A DNA stretch of 17,098 bases from NCBI GenBank assembly GCA_031267775.1, contig JAIRYL010000104.1:1-17098 (forward strand), in the 5' to 3' direction. Origin of the DNA: Tannerellaceae bacterium. GTDB lineage: Bacteria > Bacteroidota > Bacteroidia > Bacteroidales > Tannerellaceae. Shown piece by piece: positions 9,163-16,874 of the stretch. Each line of letters begins with the position of its first letter. Position 1 is the stretch's first letter. The notes under the pieces are model-generated. The model worked only from the letters and a program-made list of their open reading frames with translations. It was not told the origin of the DNA and made no database searches. The position numbers were made by a program, and so were the translations under genes.

Positions 9163-11145
9163 ATGCCAAACAAAACATTGCAATCTGTCGCATTAGCGGC
9201 AGCCCTGTTTATCCTACGTCCATGCTTTGCTACATGGGCGCAGGACGACGTGGTATTAAAATCGCCGGACGGCGGGCTGACGATGACGTTTCGCACCGTC
9301 GAAGCGCATCTTGTCTACGAAGTGTCTTACCTCGAAAAGCTGTTGCTGGAGCCTTCCGCTTTAGGACTGGAACTGCAAAACAGCCGGGTTTTGGGCGAAA
9401 ATGTAACGATCGCCGGCCAAACGTTTTCGTCGGGCGAAGACGCCTACGCCCTTTTGTCGGGACGCGCCAGCCGCGTATCGGAAAAGTTTAATGCGGCGAC
9501 GCTCGAAATTGTTGAAACAAACGGAAACCGCCGGATGAACGTAGAAGCGCGCGCCTACAACGACGCAGTGGCTTTTCGTTACCTGGTGCCCGCTCAGAAA
9601 GCGCTCTCCGAGTACCGGCTGAAAAGTGAAAAAACGGAATTTCGCCTTGTTAAAGACGCGATTTCCTATGCGCTGGTACTTCCTAATTTCCGTTCCGGCT
9701 ACGAAAGCGAATACCACAAGGTACCCGTATCCGGCCTGGCCAATCAGGGAGGCGTTGCCAGCAAGTATCTGGTGGGATTGCCCCTGCTGACGAACGTGGC
9801 GGGCGTAGCCTGGATGGCTATTACCGAGTCGGATTTGGAAAATAACGCCGGCATGTACCTGTGTAATACCACCGGATCGTGGATGGGCCATCGTTTCGAC
9901 GCCGTTCTTTCTCCCAGCCTGACCGACCCGGAAGTGGCCGTCGCCGGCAAACTGCCTCATAAAAGCGCCTGGCGTATCATCATGGTAGCGCCCGATCCTA
10001 CCCATTTTATCGAGGCGAATACGATTACCAACTTGAATCCGGCATGTCGCATCCCGGATACGTCCTGGATTACTTACGGAAAATCGGCATGGGACTGGTG
10101 GAACAGCAGTTTGAACAAAGCCGGAGAAAGAGCGTATACCACCGAAACCATGAAGTATTATGCAGACTTTGCCGCCGAATCCGGTTTTGAATTTATAACG
10201 ATAGACGCCGGATGGAGCGGGAACGATATCACCCAGTGCCGCGACAATGTAAACGTGCCCGAAGTAGTTGCGTACGCGCGCGAAAAAGGCGTGAAGGTAA
10301 TCATCTGGCTACATTCGCGCAATGTATGGAATCAGGCCGGCGAAGCCTTTCCGCTATACGAAAAATGGGGCGTGGCGGGAATGAAAATAGACTTTATCGA
10401 ACGCGACGACCAGGCGGGCGTAGCGTTCTATTACCGGATTGCCGAAAAAGCGGCCCAGCATCATCTGCTGGTGGATTTTCACGGGTGCTCCAAGCCGTGG
10501 GGATTGCAACGCACCTATCCCAACGTAGTTGGATTTGAAGGCGTTCTCGGTATGGAACAGTCTAAGGCCGGCGAACGCGATAACCCGGATAATCATCTGG
10601 TTATTCCCTTTACCCGCATGATTCCCGGACTGGTCGACTATACGCCCGGAGGCTTCGACAATGTAAGAGCCGACGAATTTGTCGCGCACATGGATAGCCG
10701 TCCGATGGTGATGGGAACGCGCGCGCATCATCTGGCAATCTATGTGGTTTACGAATCGCCGTTCCAGATGGTTTCGGACTGGCCGGAAGCTTACCGGGGC
10801 GATCCTTCGTTTAACTTTATCAAGCAGGTACCCGCCGCCGTATGGGACAAAACCGTCGTCTTGAACGGACAGCCCGGCGAATATATCACCGTCGCCCGCA
10901 AAAAAGGAGACGACTGGTATCTGGGAGCGATGACTAACCGGACCGGGCGGGATTACGACGTAGCGCTCGACTTTCTGGAAAAAGGAGGCGCTTACGAAGC
11001 CGATATTTACGCCGACGCTCCGGACTCCGAGCAGCAGCCCAAACACATCGTCATTAAAAAGGTAAAAGTAAAAGCGGGCGGTAAAATGAACCTCCGGTTA
11101 GCTCCCGCAGGCGGGGCAGCCATAGCGTTTCGGAAATTGAATTGA
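9163..11145 (+). CDS. Secreted glycoside hydrolase family 97 enzyme, probably a retaining alpha-galactosidase
   Basis: Exo-acting glycosidase of the periplasm or envelope that would remove terminal alpha-linked sugar from glycans imported by the neighbouring SusCD pair. The 660-residue product has a signal peptide (about 1-25, cleavage near ATWA/QDD). The GH97 N-terminal beta-sandwich covers about 28-290. The (beta/alpha)8 barrel covers about 295-565 (GKSAWDWWNSS, ITIDAGWSG, GMKIDFIERDD, LLVDFHG, GFEGVLGMEQSK). A C-terminal sandwich completes it. Asp410 in MKIDF and Glu465 in GMEQ are 55 residues apart. From memory, the nucleophile and acid/base of the retaining enzyme BT1871 (Asp415 and Glu470) have the same spacing. 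Inverting SusB-type alpha-glucosidases lack that Asp. Alpha-galactosidase is therefore favoured; beta-L-arabinopyranosidase remains possible. It starts 24 bases after susD and is the last gene before a strong terminator. Confidence 0.93.
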   Translation: MPNKTLQSVALAAALFILRPCFATWAQDDVVLKSPDGGLTMTFRTVEAHLVYEVSYLEKLLLEPSALGLELQNSRVLGENVTIAGQTFSSGEDAYALLSGRASRVSEKFNAATLEIVETNGNRRMNVEARAYNDAVAFRYLVPAQKALSEYRLKSEKTEFRLVKDAISYALVLPNFRSGYESEYHKVPVSGLANQGGVASKYLVGLPLLTNVAGVAWMAITESDLENNAGMYLCNTTGSWMGHRFDAVLSPSLTDPEVAVAGKLPHKSAWRIIMVAPDPTHFIEANTITNLNPACRIPDTSWITYGKSAWDWWNSSLNKAGERAYTTETMKYYADFAAESGFEFITIDAGWSGNDITQCRDNVNVPEVVAYAREKGVKVIIWLHSRNVWNQAGEAFPLYEKWGVAGMKIDFIERDDQAGVAFYYRIAEKAAQHHLLVDFHGCSKPWGLQRTYPNVVGFEGVLGMEQSKAGERDNPDNHLVIPFTRMIPGLVDYTPGGFDNVRADEFVAHMDSRPMVMGTRAHHLAIYVVYESPFQMVSDWPEAYRGDPSFNFIKQVPAAVWDKTVVLNGQPGEYITVARKKGDDWYLGAMTNRTGRDYDVALDFLEKGGAYEADIYADAPDSEQQPKHIVIKKVKVKAGGKMNLRLAPAGGAAIAFRKLN

Positions 11146-11167
11146 CAGGCTTTCAAGACATAAAAAA

Positions 11168-11206
11168 AACAGGCTTCCTTTGCCGCAAAGCTTTCGGAAG
11201 TCTGTT
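11168..11206. terminator. Bidirectional intrinsic terminator between the GH97 gene and the convergent small gene
   Basis: AACAGGCTTCC (11168-11178) pairs with GGAAGTCTGTT (11196-11206), an 11-bp stem with one G.U pair and a 17-base loop. A T-run follows on the plus strand (T through 11209). The A-run at 11162-11169 gives a longer U-tract on the minus strand. It sits 23 bases after the GH97 stop and 42 bases beyond the stop of the minus-strand small gene, so it can end both transcripts. Confidence 0.88.
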
Positions 11207-11247
11207 TTTGTGTATATAATGTAAATCTAACCTCTTAACAAATGCAG

Positions 11248-11415
11248 TCAGGCTTTAACTGCATCGGCGTTGATTTGGTTTACAAGGCGGCGTATCCGAG
11301 CATTTATTTGCTGGCTCATAGCCCCTCTTCCAATGGCCTGGTAATGTTCGGCCTGATAACGCAACATTTCTAAAGTACGCATACTTTTTTCACTTTTTCT
11401 TGTCATCATACTCAT
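11248..11415 (-). CDS. Small basic protein of 55 residues, function unknown
   Basis: I do not recognise this family. The reading frame encodes 55 residues. It starts MSMMTRKSEKSMRTLEMLRY, continues with a Gln/Ala-rich middle (QAEHYQAIGRGAMSQQI) and a basic segment (NARIRRLVNQINADAVKA). It is probably largely helical and soluble, with no signal peptide or membrane span. It is very likely a real gene because it has a full set of signals. An exact -7 box TATCTTTG lies 25 bases upstream, a purine-rich AAAGGAAAG precedes the ATG, and a bidirectional terminator follows the stop. Its size and charge would suit a small nucleic-acid-binding or regulatory protein, but that is only a guess. Methionines at codons 3, 4 and 12 are alternative starts. 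Confidence 0.75.
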   Translation of the reverse strand: MSMMTRKSEKSMRTLEMLRYQAEHYQAIGRGAMSQQINARIRRLVNQINADAVKA

Positions 11416-11439
11416 TTTCTTTCCTTTTTAATTCCACTG

Positions 11440-11447
11440 CAAAGATA
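11440..11447 (-). promoter_or_regulatory. Bacteroidota -7 promoter box for the small 55-codon gene
   Basis: On the minus strand TATCTTTG matches TAnnTTTG exactly and is followed by GCAGTGG and a short leader to the ATG at 11415. A T-run at 11460-11465 lies about where the -33 TTTG element should be, as a weak match. Confidence 0.65.
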
Positions 11448-11459
11448 ACAGTTTTAATC

Positions 11460-11479
11460 GAAAAAATGTTTTACAACAT
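11460..11479 (-). terminator. Weak AT-rich hairpin with U-tract downstream of the PFOR gene
   Basis: Read on the minus strand, ATGTT and AACAT form a 5-bp stem around GTAA, followed by six T. It lies about 110 bases past the PFOR stop and directly upstream of the small gene's promoter. It could terminate PFOR transcripts, but the stem is short and AT-rich, so the call is tentative. The rest of the 11416-11590 gap shows no other clear element. Confidence 0.3.
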
Positions 11480-11590
11480 ATTTTTCGGCATACCTTTATC
11501 GTTTATTAACAGGCAAGAGCGTTCAAACAATCAGCATGAGGGAAAGGCAAGCGACTGAATTTCGGGCTTTATACAGCAGCTTAGGATGCT

Positions 11591-14500
11591 TCAAAGCTCC
11601 TGTTCAACGCCCCACTGCTGCCTGGCCAAACGCTTGTAGTTATTGTATCTCCACCGGGCGTTTTCCTTAGCGGCGGCAAACAGTTCGGCAGCTTCCGAAG
11701 GATATTGCTTCAACACGGACGAGTAACGAACCTCGCCTTTCAGGAAGTCTTCAAACGCATCCCATTCAGGTTCTTTGCTATCCAGGGTGAACGGGTTCTT
11801 GCCTTCCTTTTCCAGTTCCGGGTTGTACCGCCACAAATGCCAGTATCCACATGCTACGGCTTTCTCTTCTTCCTGCTGGCTCTTTCCCATGCCGCTTCTC
11901 AGTCCGTGAGCGATACAGGGAGCATAAGCGATAACGATGGAAGGCCCGTCGTATGCTTCGGCTTCGCGGAGCGCTTTCAATGTTTGAACCTGATCGGCCC
12001 CCATCGCTATCTGCGCTACATACACATAGCCGTACGTAGAAGCTATCAGTCCAAGGTCTTTCTTGCGGATGCGCTTACCGGCGGCGGCAAACTTGGCGAT
12101 AGCGCCGACAGGGGTAGCTTTGGAAGACTGTCCGCCTGTGTTTGAATACACTTCGGTGTCGAGAACCAATACATTTACATCGCGCCCCGAAGCAAGCACA
12201 TGATCCAAACCTCCGAAACCAATGTCGTAAGCAGCGCCGTCGCCGCCGATAATCCATTGCGATTTTTTGACGAGGAACTTACTCAGCGAGGCAATCTCTT
12301 TACATAGATTGCACGTAGCGGCATGGGCTTTTACAAAGGGCGTTATTTTAGCTTCCAGCTCGATTGTTCTGGCCACGTCGTTTTTATGCGCCATCCAGTC
12401 TTCAAACCATTCTTTTCCTTCGGACGGACAGTCGTCTTTTGCGATGGCCTCCTTCATTATTTTTTCCAGGCGTTTGCGCATGGTTTCTACGGCCATGGTC
12501 ATCCCCATGCCATACTCGGCAAAATCCTCGAACAACGAATTTGCCCAGGCCGGGCCATGTCCGCTCTCTCCCAGCGTATAAGGGGTAGAAGGCACCGATC
12601 CCGAATAGATAGACGAGCAGCCCGTCGCGTTGGCAATCATCTGGCGCTCGCCAAACAGTTGGGTAAGCAGTTTGACGTAAGGCGTTTCGCCGCAGCCGGA
12701 ACAGGCGCCCGAAAACTCGAACAGGGGGGTTGCAAACTGGGAGTTTTTTACGTTGGCGCTAACGTTTACCAGATGCTGTTTGCTCTTTACTTCGCCGGCG
12801 CAGTATTCCCAATTCGGGGCTTCGGACAGTTGACTTTCCAGCGCTACCATTTCCAGCGCCTTCCCCTGCTTGTTTCCCGGACAGATATCGGCGCAGTTGC
12901 CGCAACCCAGACAGTCCAGCACGGATACCTGTATGCGGAACTTCATCCCGTCGAACTGCTTGCCTATCGCCTTTACCATATTATTGAACGGAGCGTTTGC
13001 CTGTTCGGTTTCATCCAGCATAAACGGACGGATGGAAGCGTGAGGGCACACGTACGCGCATTTATTACACTGAATACAGTTGGCCGATTTCCAGGCGGGA
13101 ACATGCGTAGCCACGCCGCGCTTTTCGTATTTGGCGGCGCCTTGCCGCCAGGTGCCGTCTTCAATGCCGGCAAAGGTAGATACGGGAAGCAAATCGCCAT
13201 CCTGCGCATTAATTACGTTCACCACCTTTTTAATAAAGGCCGGCTGTTCTTTTTCATCCGCTTCGTCGTCGGGCAGCGTAGCCCATTCGGGTTTTACGGT
13301 CAGCCGTTTATAAGCGCCTCCCTGGTCTACGGCGGCATAGTTCATGTTAACAATCTGCTCGCCTTTATTGCCGTAGGATTTAACGATGAACTTCTTCATC
13401 TGCTCAATCGCCAGATCTACCGGAATTACGTTTGTAATGCGGAAGAAAGCCGACTGTAAAATGGTATTCGTCCGATTTCCCAAACCAATTTCTCCGGCAA
13501 TCTGGGTAGCATCTATATAATATACGGTAATCTGCTTGCGGGCAAAATACCGTTTGATTTTATTGGGTAACCGCTTTTCCAGGTCTTCTTCATTCCAGCT
13601 TGTATTTAAAAGGAACGTACCGTTTGAGCGAAGTCCGCGCGTAACGTCGTACATGCGCAGATAGGCCTGCACGTGGCAGGCCACGAAGTTTGGCGTATTT
13701 ACCAGATAGGTAGAACGGATTGGTTCGTCGCCAAAACGAAGGTGAGAACAGGTAAAGCCGCCCGATTTTTTTGAATCGTAGGAGAAATAAGCCTGGCAAT
13801 ATTTGCCTGTATTATCGCCGATAATTTTAATGGAGTTCTTATTAGCGCCCACCGTTCCATCAGCGCCCAAGCCATAAAACTTGGCTTCGAACATGCCCTG
13901 GCCGCCCATAGCTATTTCTTCGTCCTGCGGGAGAGAAGTATAGGTTACGTCGTCTGTAATGCCGATGGTAAATCCGTTTTTGGGCGAAGGCAAGGCCAGG
14001 TTTTCGTATACGGCCAGGATTTGCGCCGGCGTGGTATCTTTGGACGACAAGCCATAGCGTCCGCCCACGATAAGGGGAGCGTCCGGCGCGCCGTAATAAA
14101 CGTCTTTCACATCCATATACAAAGGCTCGCCGTTAGCTCCCGGTTCTTTGGTACGGTCTAACACGGCTATACGTTGGGCCGATGGGGGCATGGCCGCCAG
14201 GAAATGCCGGGCCGAGAAGGGACGATACAGGTGAACGGCCAGCAGGCCTACTTTTTCGCCTTGGGCGGCAAGGTAATCAATCGTTTCGCGGATAGCCTCC
14301 GTAACCGATCCCATGGCAATAATCACGCGGTCGGCGTCCGGCGCGCCGCAGTAATCAAACAAGCCGTATTTGCGTCCGGTAACGGCCGAGATTTCTTTCA
14401 TATATCGCTCTACCACCGCGGGCACGGCCTGGTAGAATTTATTGGAAGCTTCGCGATGCTGAAAGAAAGCGTCGGGGTTTTCGGCCATGCCGCGCGCCGC

Positions 14501-15145
14501 CGGATTTTCGGGATTTAATGCGCGCGCGCGAAATTCGGCCAGCGCTTTCCTGTCGATCAGATGGGCGAGGTCTTCGTTTTCCAGCATCTCTATCTTCTGT
14601 ATTTCGTGGGATGTGCGGAAACCGTCGAAGAAATTTACAAACGGCACGCGCGACTCGATGGTAGCCAGATGAGCGACAGCCGACAAATCCATCACTTCCT
14701 GCACCGAACCTTCGGCCAGCATGGCAAAGCCGGTTTGTCGACACGCCATCACATCCTGGTGATCGCCAAAAATAGACAGGGCGTGCGAGGCTATCGTACG
14801 GGCCGACACATGAAATACGCAAGGCAAGAGTTCGCCGGCAATCTTGTACATATTGGGAATCATCAGCAGCAGGCCCTGCGAGGCCGTATAAGTAGCAGTC
14901 AGCGCGCCGGCCTGCAAAGAGCCGTGAAGCGCGCCGGCCGCGCCGCCTTCGGACTGCATTTCCTGCACTAAAACCTTTTCGCCGAAGATGTTTTTACGTC
15001 CGGCCGCCGCCCACTCGTCTACATATTCCGCCATTGTAGACGAAGGCGTGATGGGATAGATAGCCGCTACTTCGCTAAACATATACGAAATATGCGCGGC
15101 AGCTTGATTGCCATCACATGTTAAAAACTTTTTTTGTTTCGTCAT
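11591..15145 (-). CDS. nifJ: Pyruvate:ferredoxin (flavodoxin) oxidoreductase, single-chain homodimeric type
   Basis: Converts pyruvate and CoA to acetyl-CoA and CO2, passing electrons to ferredoxin or flavodoxin; a central oxygen-sensitive enzyme of anaerobes. The 1184-residue protein is the usual length for the fused form. The N-terminal pyruvate-binding domain carries YPITPSSTMAEYVDEWA. A transketolase-like domain II and the gamma-type domain (near GLGADGTVGANKNSIKIIG) follow. The two-cluster ferredoxin domain has C690/693/696/700 (CIQCNKCAYVCP) and C745/748/751/755 (CLGCGNCADICP). The TPP domain contains GDGAAYD (968-974) and EVYSNTGGQ. The proximal cluster ligands are visible as C815, C818, C843 and C1077. 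No key residue is missing. The start ATG lies 30 bases after the stop of the upstream ATPase gene. Co-transcription is possible, since only a poor -7 match (TACTTAAT) lies between them. Confidence 0.97.
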   Translation of the reverse strand: MTKQKKFLTCDGNQAAAHISYMFSEVAAIYPITPSSTMAEYVDEWAAAGRKNIFGEKVLVQEMQSEGGAAGALHGSLQAGALTATYTASQGLLLMIPNMYKIAGELLPCVFHVSARTIASHALSIFGDHQDVMACRQTGFAMLAEGSVQEVMDLSAVAHLATIESRVPFVNFFDGFRTSHEIQKIEMLENEDLAHLIDRKALAEFRARALNPENPAARGMAENPDAFFQHREASNKFYQAVPAVVERYMKEISAVTGRKYGLFDYCGAPDADRVIIAMGSVTEAIRETIDYLAAQGEKVGLLAVHLYRPFSARHFLAAMPPSAQRIAVLDRTKEPGANGEPLYMDVKDVYYGAPDAPLIVGGRYGLSSKDTTPAQILAVYENLALPSPKNGFTIGITDDVTYTSLPQDEEIAMGGQGMFEAKFYGLGADGTVGANKNSIKIIGDNTGKYCQAYFSYDSKKSGGFTCSHLRFGDEPIRSTYLVNTPNFVACHVQAYLRMYDVTRGLRSNGTFLLNTSWNEEDLEKRLPNKIKRYFARKQITVYYIDATQIAGEIGLGNRTNTILQSAFFRITNVIPVDLAIEQMKKFIVKSYGNKGEQIVNMNYAAVDQGGAYKRLTVKPEWATLPDDEADEKEQPAFIKKVVNVINAQDGDLLPVSTFAGIEDGTWRQGAAKYEKRGVATHVPAWKSANCIQCNKCAYVCPHASIRPFMLDETEQANAPFNNMVKAIGKQFDGMKFRIQVSVLDCLGCGNCADICPGNKQGKALEMVALESQLSEAPNWEYCAGEVKSKQHLVNVSANVKNSQFATPLFEFSGACSGCGETPYVKLLTQLFGERQMIANATGCSSIYSGSVPSTPYTLGESGHGPAWANSLFEDFAEYGMGMTMAVETMRKRLEKIMKEAIAKDDCPSEGKEWFEDWMAHKNDVARTIELEAKITPFVKAHAATCNLCKEIASLSKFLVKKSQWIIGGDGAAYDIGFGGLDHVLASGRDVNVLVLDTEVYSNTGGQSSKATPVGAIAKFAAAGKRIRKKDLGLIASTYGYVYVAQIAMGADQVQTLKALREAEAYDGPSIVIAYAPCIAHGLRSGMGKSQQEEEKAVACGYWHLWRYNPELEKEGKNPFTLDSKEPEWDAFEDFLKGEVRYSSVLKQYPSEAAELFAAAKENARWRYNNYKRLARQQWGVEQEL

Positions 15146-15175
15146 TTTTAAAATAAATATTAAGTAACACTCTAT

Positions 15176-16354
15176 TTAATACAGAAAACCAAACAGCCAC
15201 AGGGGGATGATGTTATCCTCTCCTGTTTCGGCCTTCTCTATGGCGTAATACAAATCCGGATTATTCCGTCCGCGCAGCGCTTCTTCAATCCTGAAGTTTT
15301 GTATGCCATCCACCGTAAAATGGGCGTTTTTCAGGCCCGCGCTCAGTTTATGCCCTTTGTGCAGCATATTATAAAAAAAGGTTTCGCGTATGGCCTGAAG
15401 ATTAACGTCCGAAGGACGAATGGGAAACATCAGGTTTGTATTATGCATATACACTTTTGCCGGTTTTTTGGGGAAGGCCTCGCCTTCGTTGTAAAGCATA
15501 TTGGTCAGTCTGGCGTCTGTAAGATACTTAATGTAGTTTGTAACCGTAGCCCGACTCGTTTCTATATCTTTACTTAACTGGCTTACATTGGGCGCGCAGG
15601 GCGCGCTAATGGCTAACAAATACAGTAATTTCCTCAACTTGGGCAAGTAGCTTTGTTCTATTTGTTTAATATATAGCACGTCTACTTCGAGCATCATATT
15701 CATGGTCTTCAGTAAATTTTCCGAAAAGTTTCTTTTTTCCAGAAAAAACGGGTAATAACCGTGGTGCAGATAGTCTTGAAAAAAAGCCATCGGCTTTATT
15801 TTGGAACAGACAGATTCGGCTATTATTTGATGACGGGCCAGAAGCTCGTCGAGCGAATAAACGGGAAACGAGGCGCCGGCCGCTAAATTTAAATACTCGC
15901 GAAACGAAAACCCGCGCAAATTGTAGGATACCACGCGCCCGGATAAATCCGGGTTTTCTTCCTTGAGGCGCATAACCGACGAACCGGAAAAAACTATCTT
16001 CAAATCGGGGAAACGATCATAGCAGAAGCGCAGCTCGCGCGACCATCCCGGGTACTTGAATACCTGGTCTATCAGCAATACTTTTCCGCCTTTTGCCCTG
16101 AACTCGGCGGCAAAATCAATGATGCTGCACGCCGTAAAATAAAGATGATTTAAATTGATATACAAACATGCCCGGTTATCCCTGCCGAAAAACTCGCGGG
16201 CATACTCCAGCAGAAACGTAGTTTTCCCCACTCCCCTTGAGCCTTTTATCCCAATCAGCCGGTCGTTCCAGTCAATTTCGTCCATCAGCAATCTTCTGAC
16301 GGGAGAGGATGTATGTTCGAGCAAGTAATTATGCGTTCTATAAAATGATTCCAC
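15176..16354 (-). CDS. AAA_14 / DUF4143-type ATPase with Walker B Glu-to-Gln change
   Basis: Member of the stand-alone P-loop ATPases common in Bacteroidales, whose cellular role is not established. From the GTG at 16354 the protein has 392 residues. Walker A is GSRGVGKT (38-45), Walker B is KVLLIDQ (about 91-97), and a sensor-like stretch KIVFSGSSVMRL follows. A winged-helix-like segment (SQLSKDIETSRATVTNYIKYL) comes next. The C-terminus is nuclease-fold-like and ends IPLWLFGFLY, as is typical for the group. Relatives usually read LIDE at Walker B; here the codon at 16064-16066 is CAG, giving Gln97, which may slow or abolish ATP hydrolysis. The frame is open to an ATG at 16408, but an exact -7 box at 16379-16386 lies inside that extension, and the family homology begins near MESFYRTHNYLL. 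GTG 16354 is therefore preferred, though not certain. Confidence 0.85.
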   Translation of the reverse strand: MESFYRTHNYLLEHTSSPVRRLLMDEIDWNDRLIGIKGSRGVGKTTFLLEYAREFFGRDNRACLYINLNHLYFTACSIIDFAAEFRAKGGKVLLIDQVFKYPGWSRELRFCYDRFPDLKIVFSGSSVMRLKEENPDLSGRVVSYNLRGFSFREYLNLAAGASFPVYSLDELLARHQIIAESVCSKIKPMAFFQDYLHHGYYPFFLEKRNFSENLLKTMNMMLEVDVLYIKQIEQSYLPKLRKLLYLLAISAPCAPNVSQLSKDIETSRATVTNYIKYLTDARLTNMLYNEGEAFPKKPAKVYMHNTNLMFPIRPSDVNLQAIRETFFYNMLHKGHKLSAGLKNAHFTVDGIQNFRIEEALRGRNNPDLYYAIEKAETGEDNIIPLWLFGFLY

Positions 16355-16378
16355 AACGATTTTTATGATTTTCCTTTG

Positions 16379-16386
16379 CAAAAGTA
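16379..16386 (-). promoter_or_regulatory. Bacteroidota -7 promoter box for the ATPase gene
   Basis: On the minus strand TACTTTTG matches TAnnTTTG exactly and lies 25 bases before the GTG at 16354. That is the same spacing as for the small gene's promoter. No TTTG is seen at the -33 distance. If this promoter is used, the ATG at 16408 cannot be the start of the protein. Confidence 0.5.
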
Positions 16387-16408
16387 AAAAAAAACCCTCA
16401 TTTGCCAT

Positions 16409-16610
16409 ACAGAGATAGCGCTATTAATATTTATTTTGCCAATCCGACGTTACACTTTCGGCGCTGCCTGCCTTTGGCTCGCCGGTTCAAAAACAAGCCG
16501 TCCGGCCACTGTTCCGGCGGCCGTAAAAAGAGGTTTCAACTGCGTCCGGAAAGCGTCTTTTTAGCCGAACCTCATCGAAAAGTCTCATCAATACAAGGTT
16601 TTTACTTCCG
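16409..16610. other. Intergenic stretch without a recognisable gene
   Basis: No convincing coding sequence on either strand. It contains a short palindrome, ATAGCGCTAT (16415-16424), a GC-rich section around 16480-16520, and a segment at about 16430-16445 loosely resembling the outer arm of the repeat structure that follows. The one long plus-strand frame crossing it begins opposite the ATPase gene and resembles nothing I know. Confidence 0.5.
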
Positions 16611-16656
16611 TCGCCCGGGGCGATTCAGTCGCCGACAATTATTTTGCCTCAATCGC
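16611..16656 (+). repeat. Left arm of a 46-bp inverted repeat enclosing the 41-bp array
   Basis: Bases 16611-16656 match the reverse complement of 16867-16912 at about 42 of 46 positions. The inner 29 bases (16628-16656 against 16867-16895) differ at a single position. The arm is itself an inverted, diverged copy of the array unit, carrying GACAATTATTTTGCCTC. Together the two arms bound a 302-bp gene-free element. No obvious target-site duplication is seen outside the arms. Confidence 0.8.
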
Positions 16657-16668
16657 ACGCTGCGCGGG

Positions 16669-16874
16669 GGCAAAAACAATTGTTTTCGGCCCCGCGCCGT
16701 GGGCGATTAGGCAAAAACGATTGTTTTTGCCCCAGCATCACGGGCGAACGGGCAAAAACAATTGTTTTCGGCCCAACATCACGGGCGATCGGGCAAAAAC
16801 AATTGTTTTCGGCCCAACATCACGGGCGATCGGGTAAAAACGATTGTTTTTGGCCCAGCGCAACGGGCGATTGA
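16669..16874 (+). repeat. Five tandem copies of a 41-bp unit, each with an internal palindrome
   Basis: Units start at 16669, 16710, 16751, 16792 and 16833. The next copy, starting at 16875, merges into the right inverted arm after one extra base. Units 3 and 4 are identical. Each begins with GGCAAAAAC or GGTAAAAAC, passes through a palindrome centred on AATT or GATT, and ends near CACGGGCGATCG. Two subtypes alternate: AACAATTGTTTTCGGCC (units 1, 3, 4) and AACGATTGTTTTTG followed by CCC or GCC (units 2, 5). Unit 2 has perfect 9-bp arms, GGCAAAAAC and GTTTTTGCC. Copies touch with no unique spacers, so this is not a CRISPR array. Function unknown. Confidence 0.88.

Noticed and set aside
8470..9183. 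237-codon minus-strand frame across the susD-GH97 junction
   Set aside because: Antisense to the conserved C-terminus of SusD and without recognisable motifs.
12323..13459. 378-codon open frame on the plus strand
   Set aside because: Lies wholly antisense to the iron-sulfur and TPP parts of PFOR, whose cofactor motifs are intact; the translation has no recognisable domain.
16526..16562. Terminator-like pairing of AAAAAGA and TCTTTTT
   Set aside because: Only 7 AT-rich base pairs with a long loop and no gene ending nearby.
16402..16710. 102-codon plus-strand frame at the right end
   Set aside because: Begins opposite the ATPase leader, runs into the inverted-repeat element, and has low-complexity, family-less translation.
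16644..16874. 76-codon plus-strand frame with repeated KQLFSA-like phrases
   Set aside because: The phrases come from the 41-bp repeat, which shifts frame with each copy; there is no initiation context.
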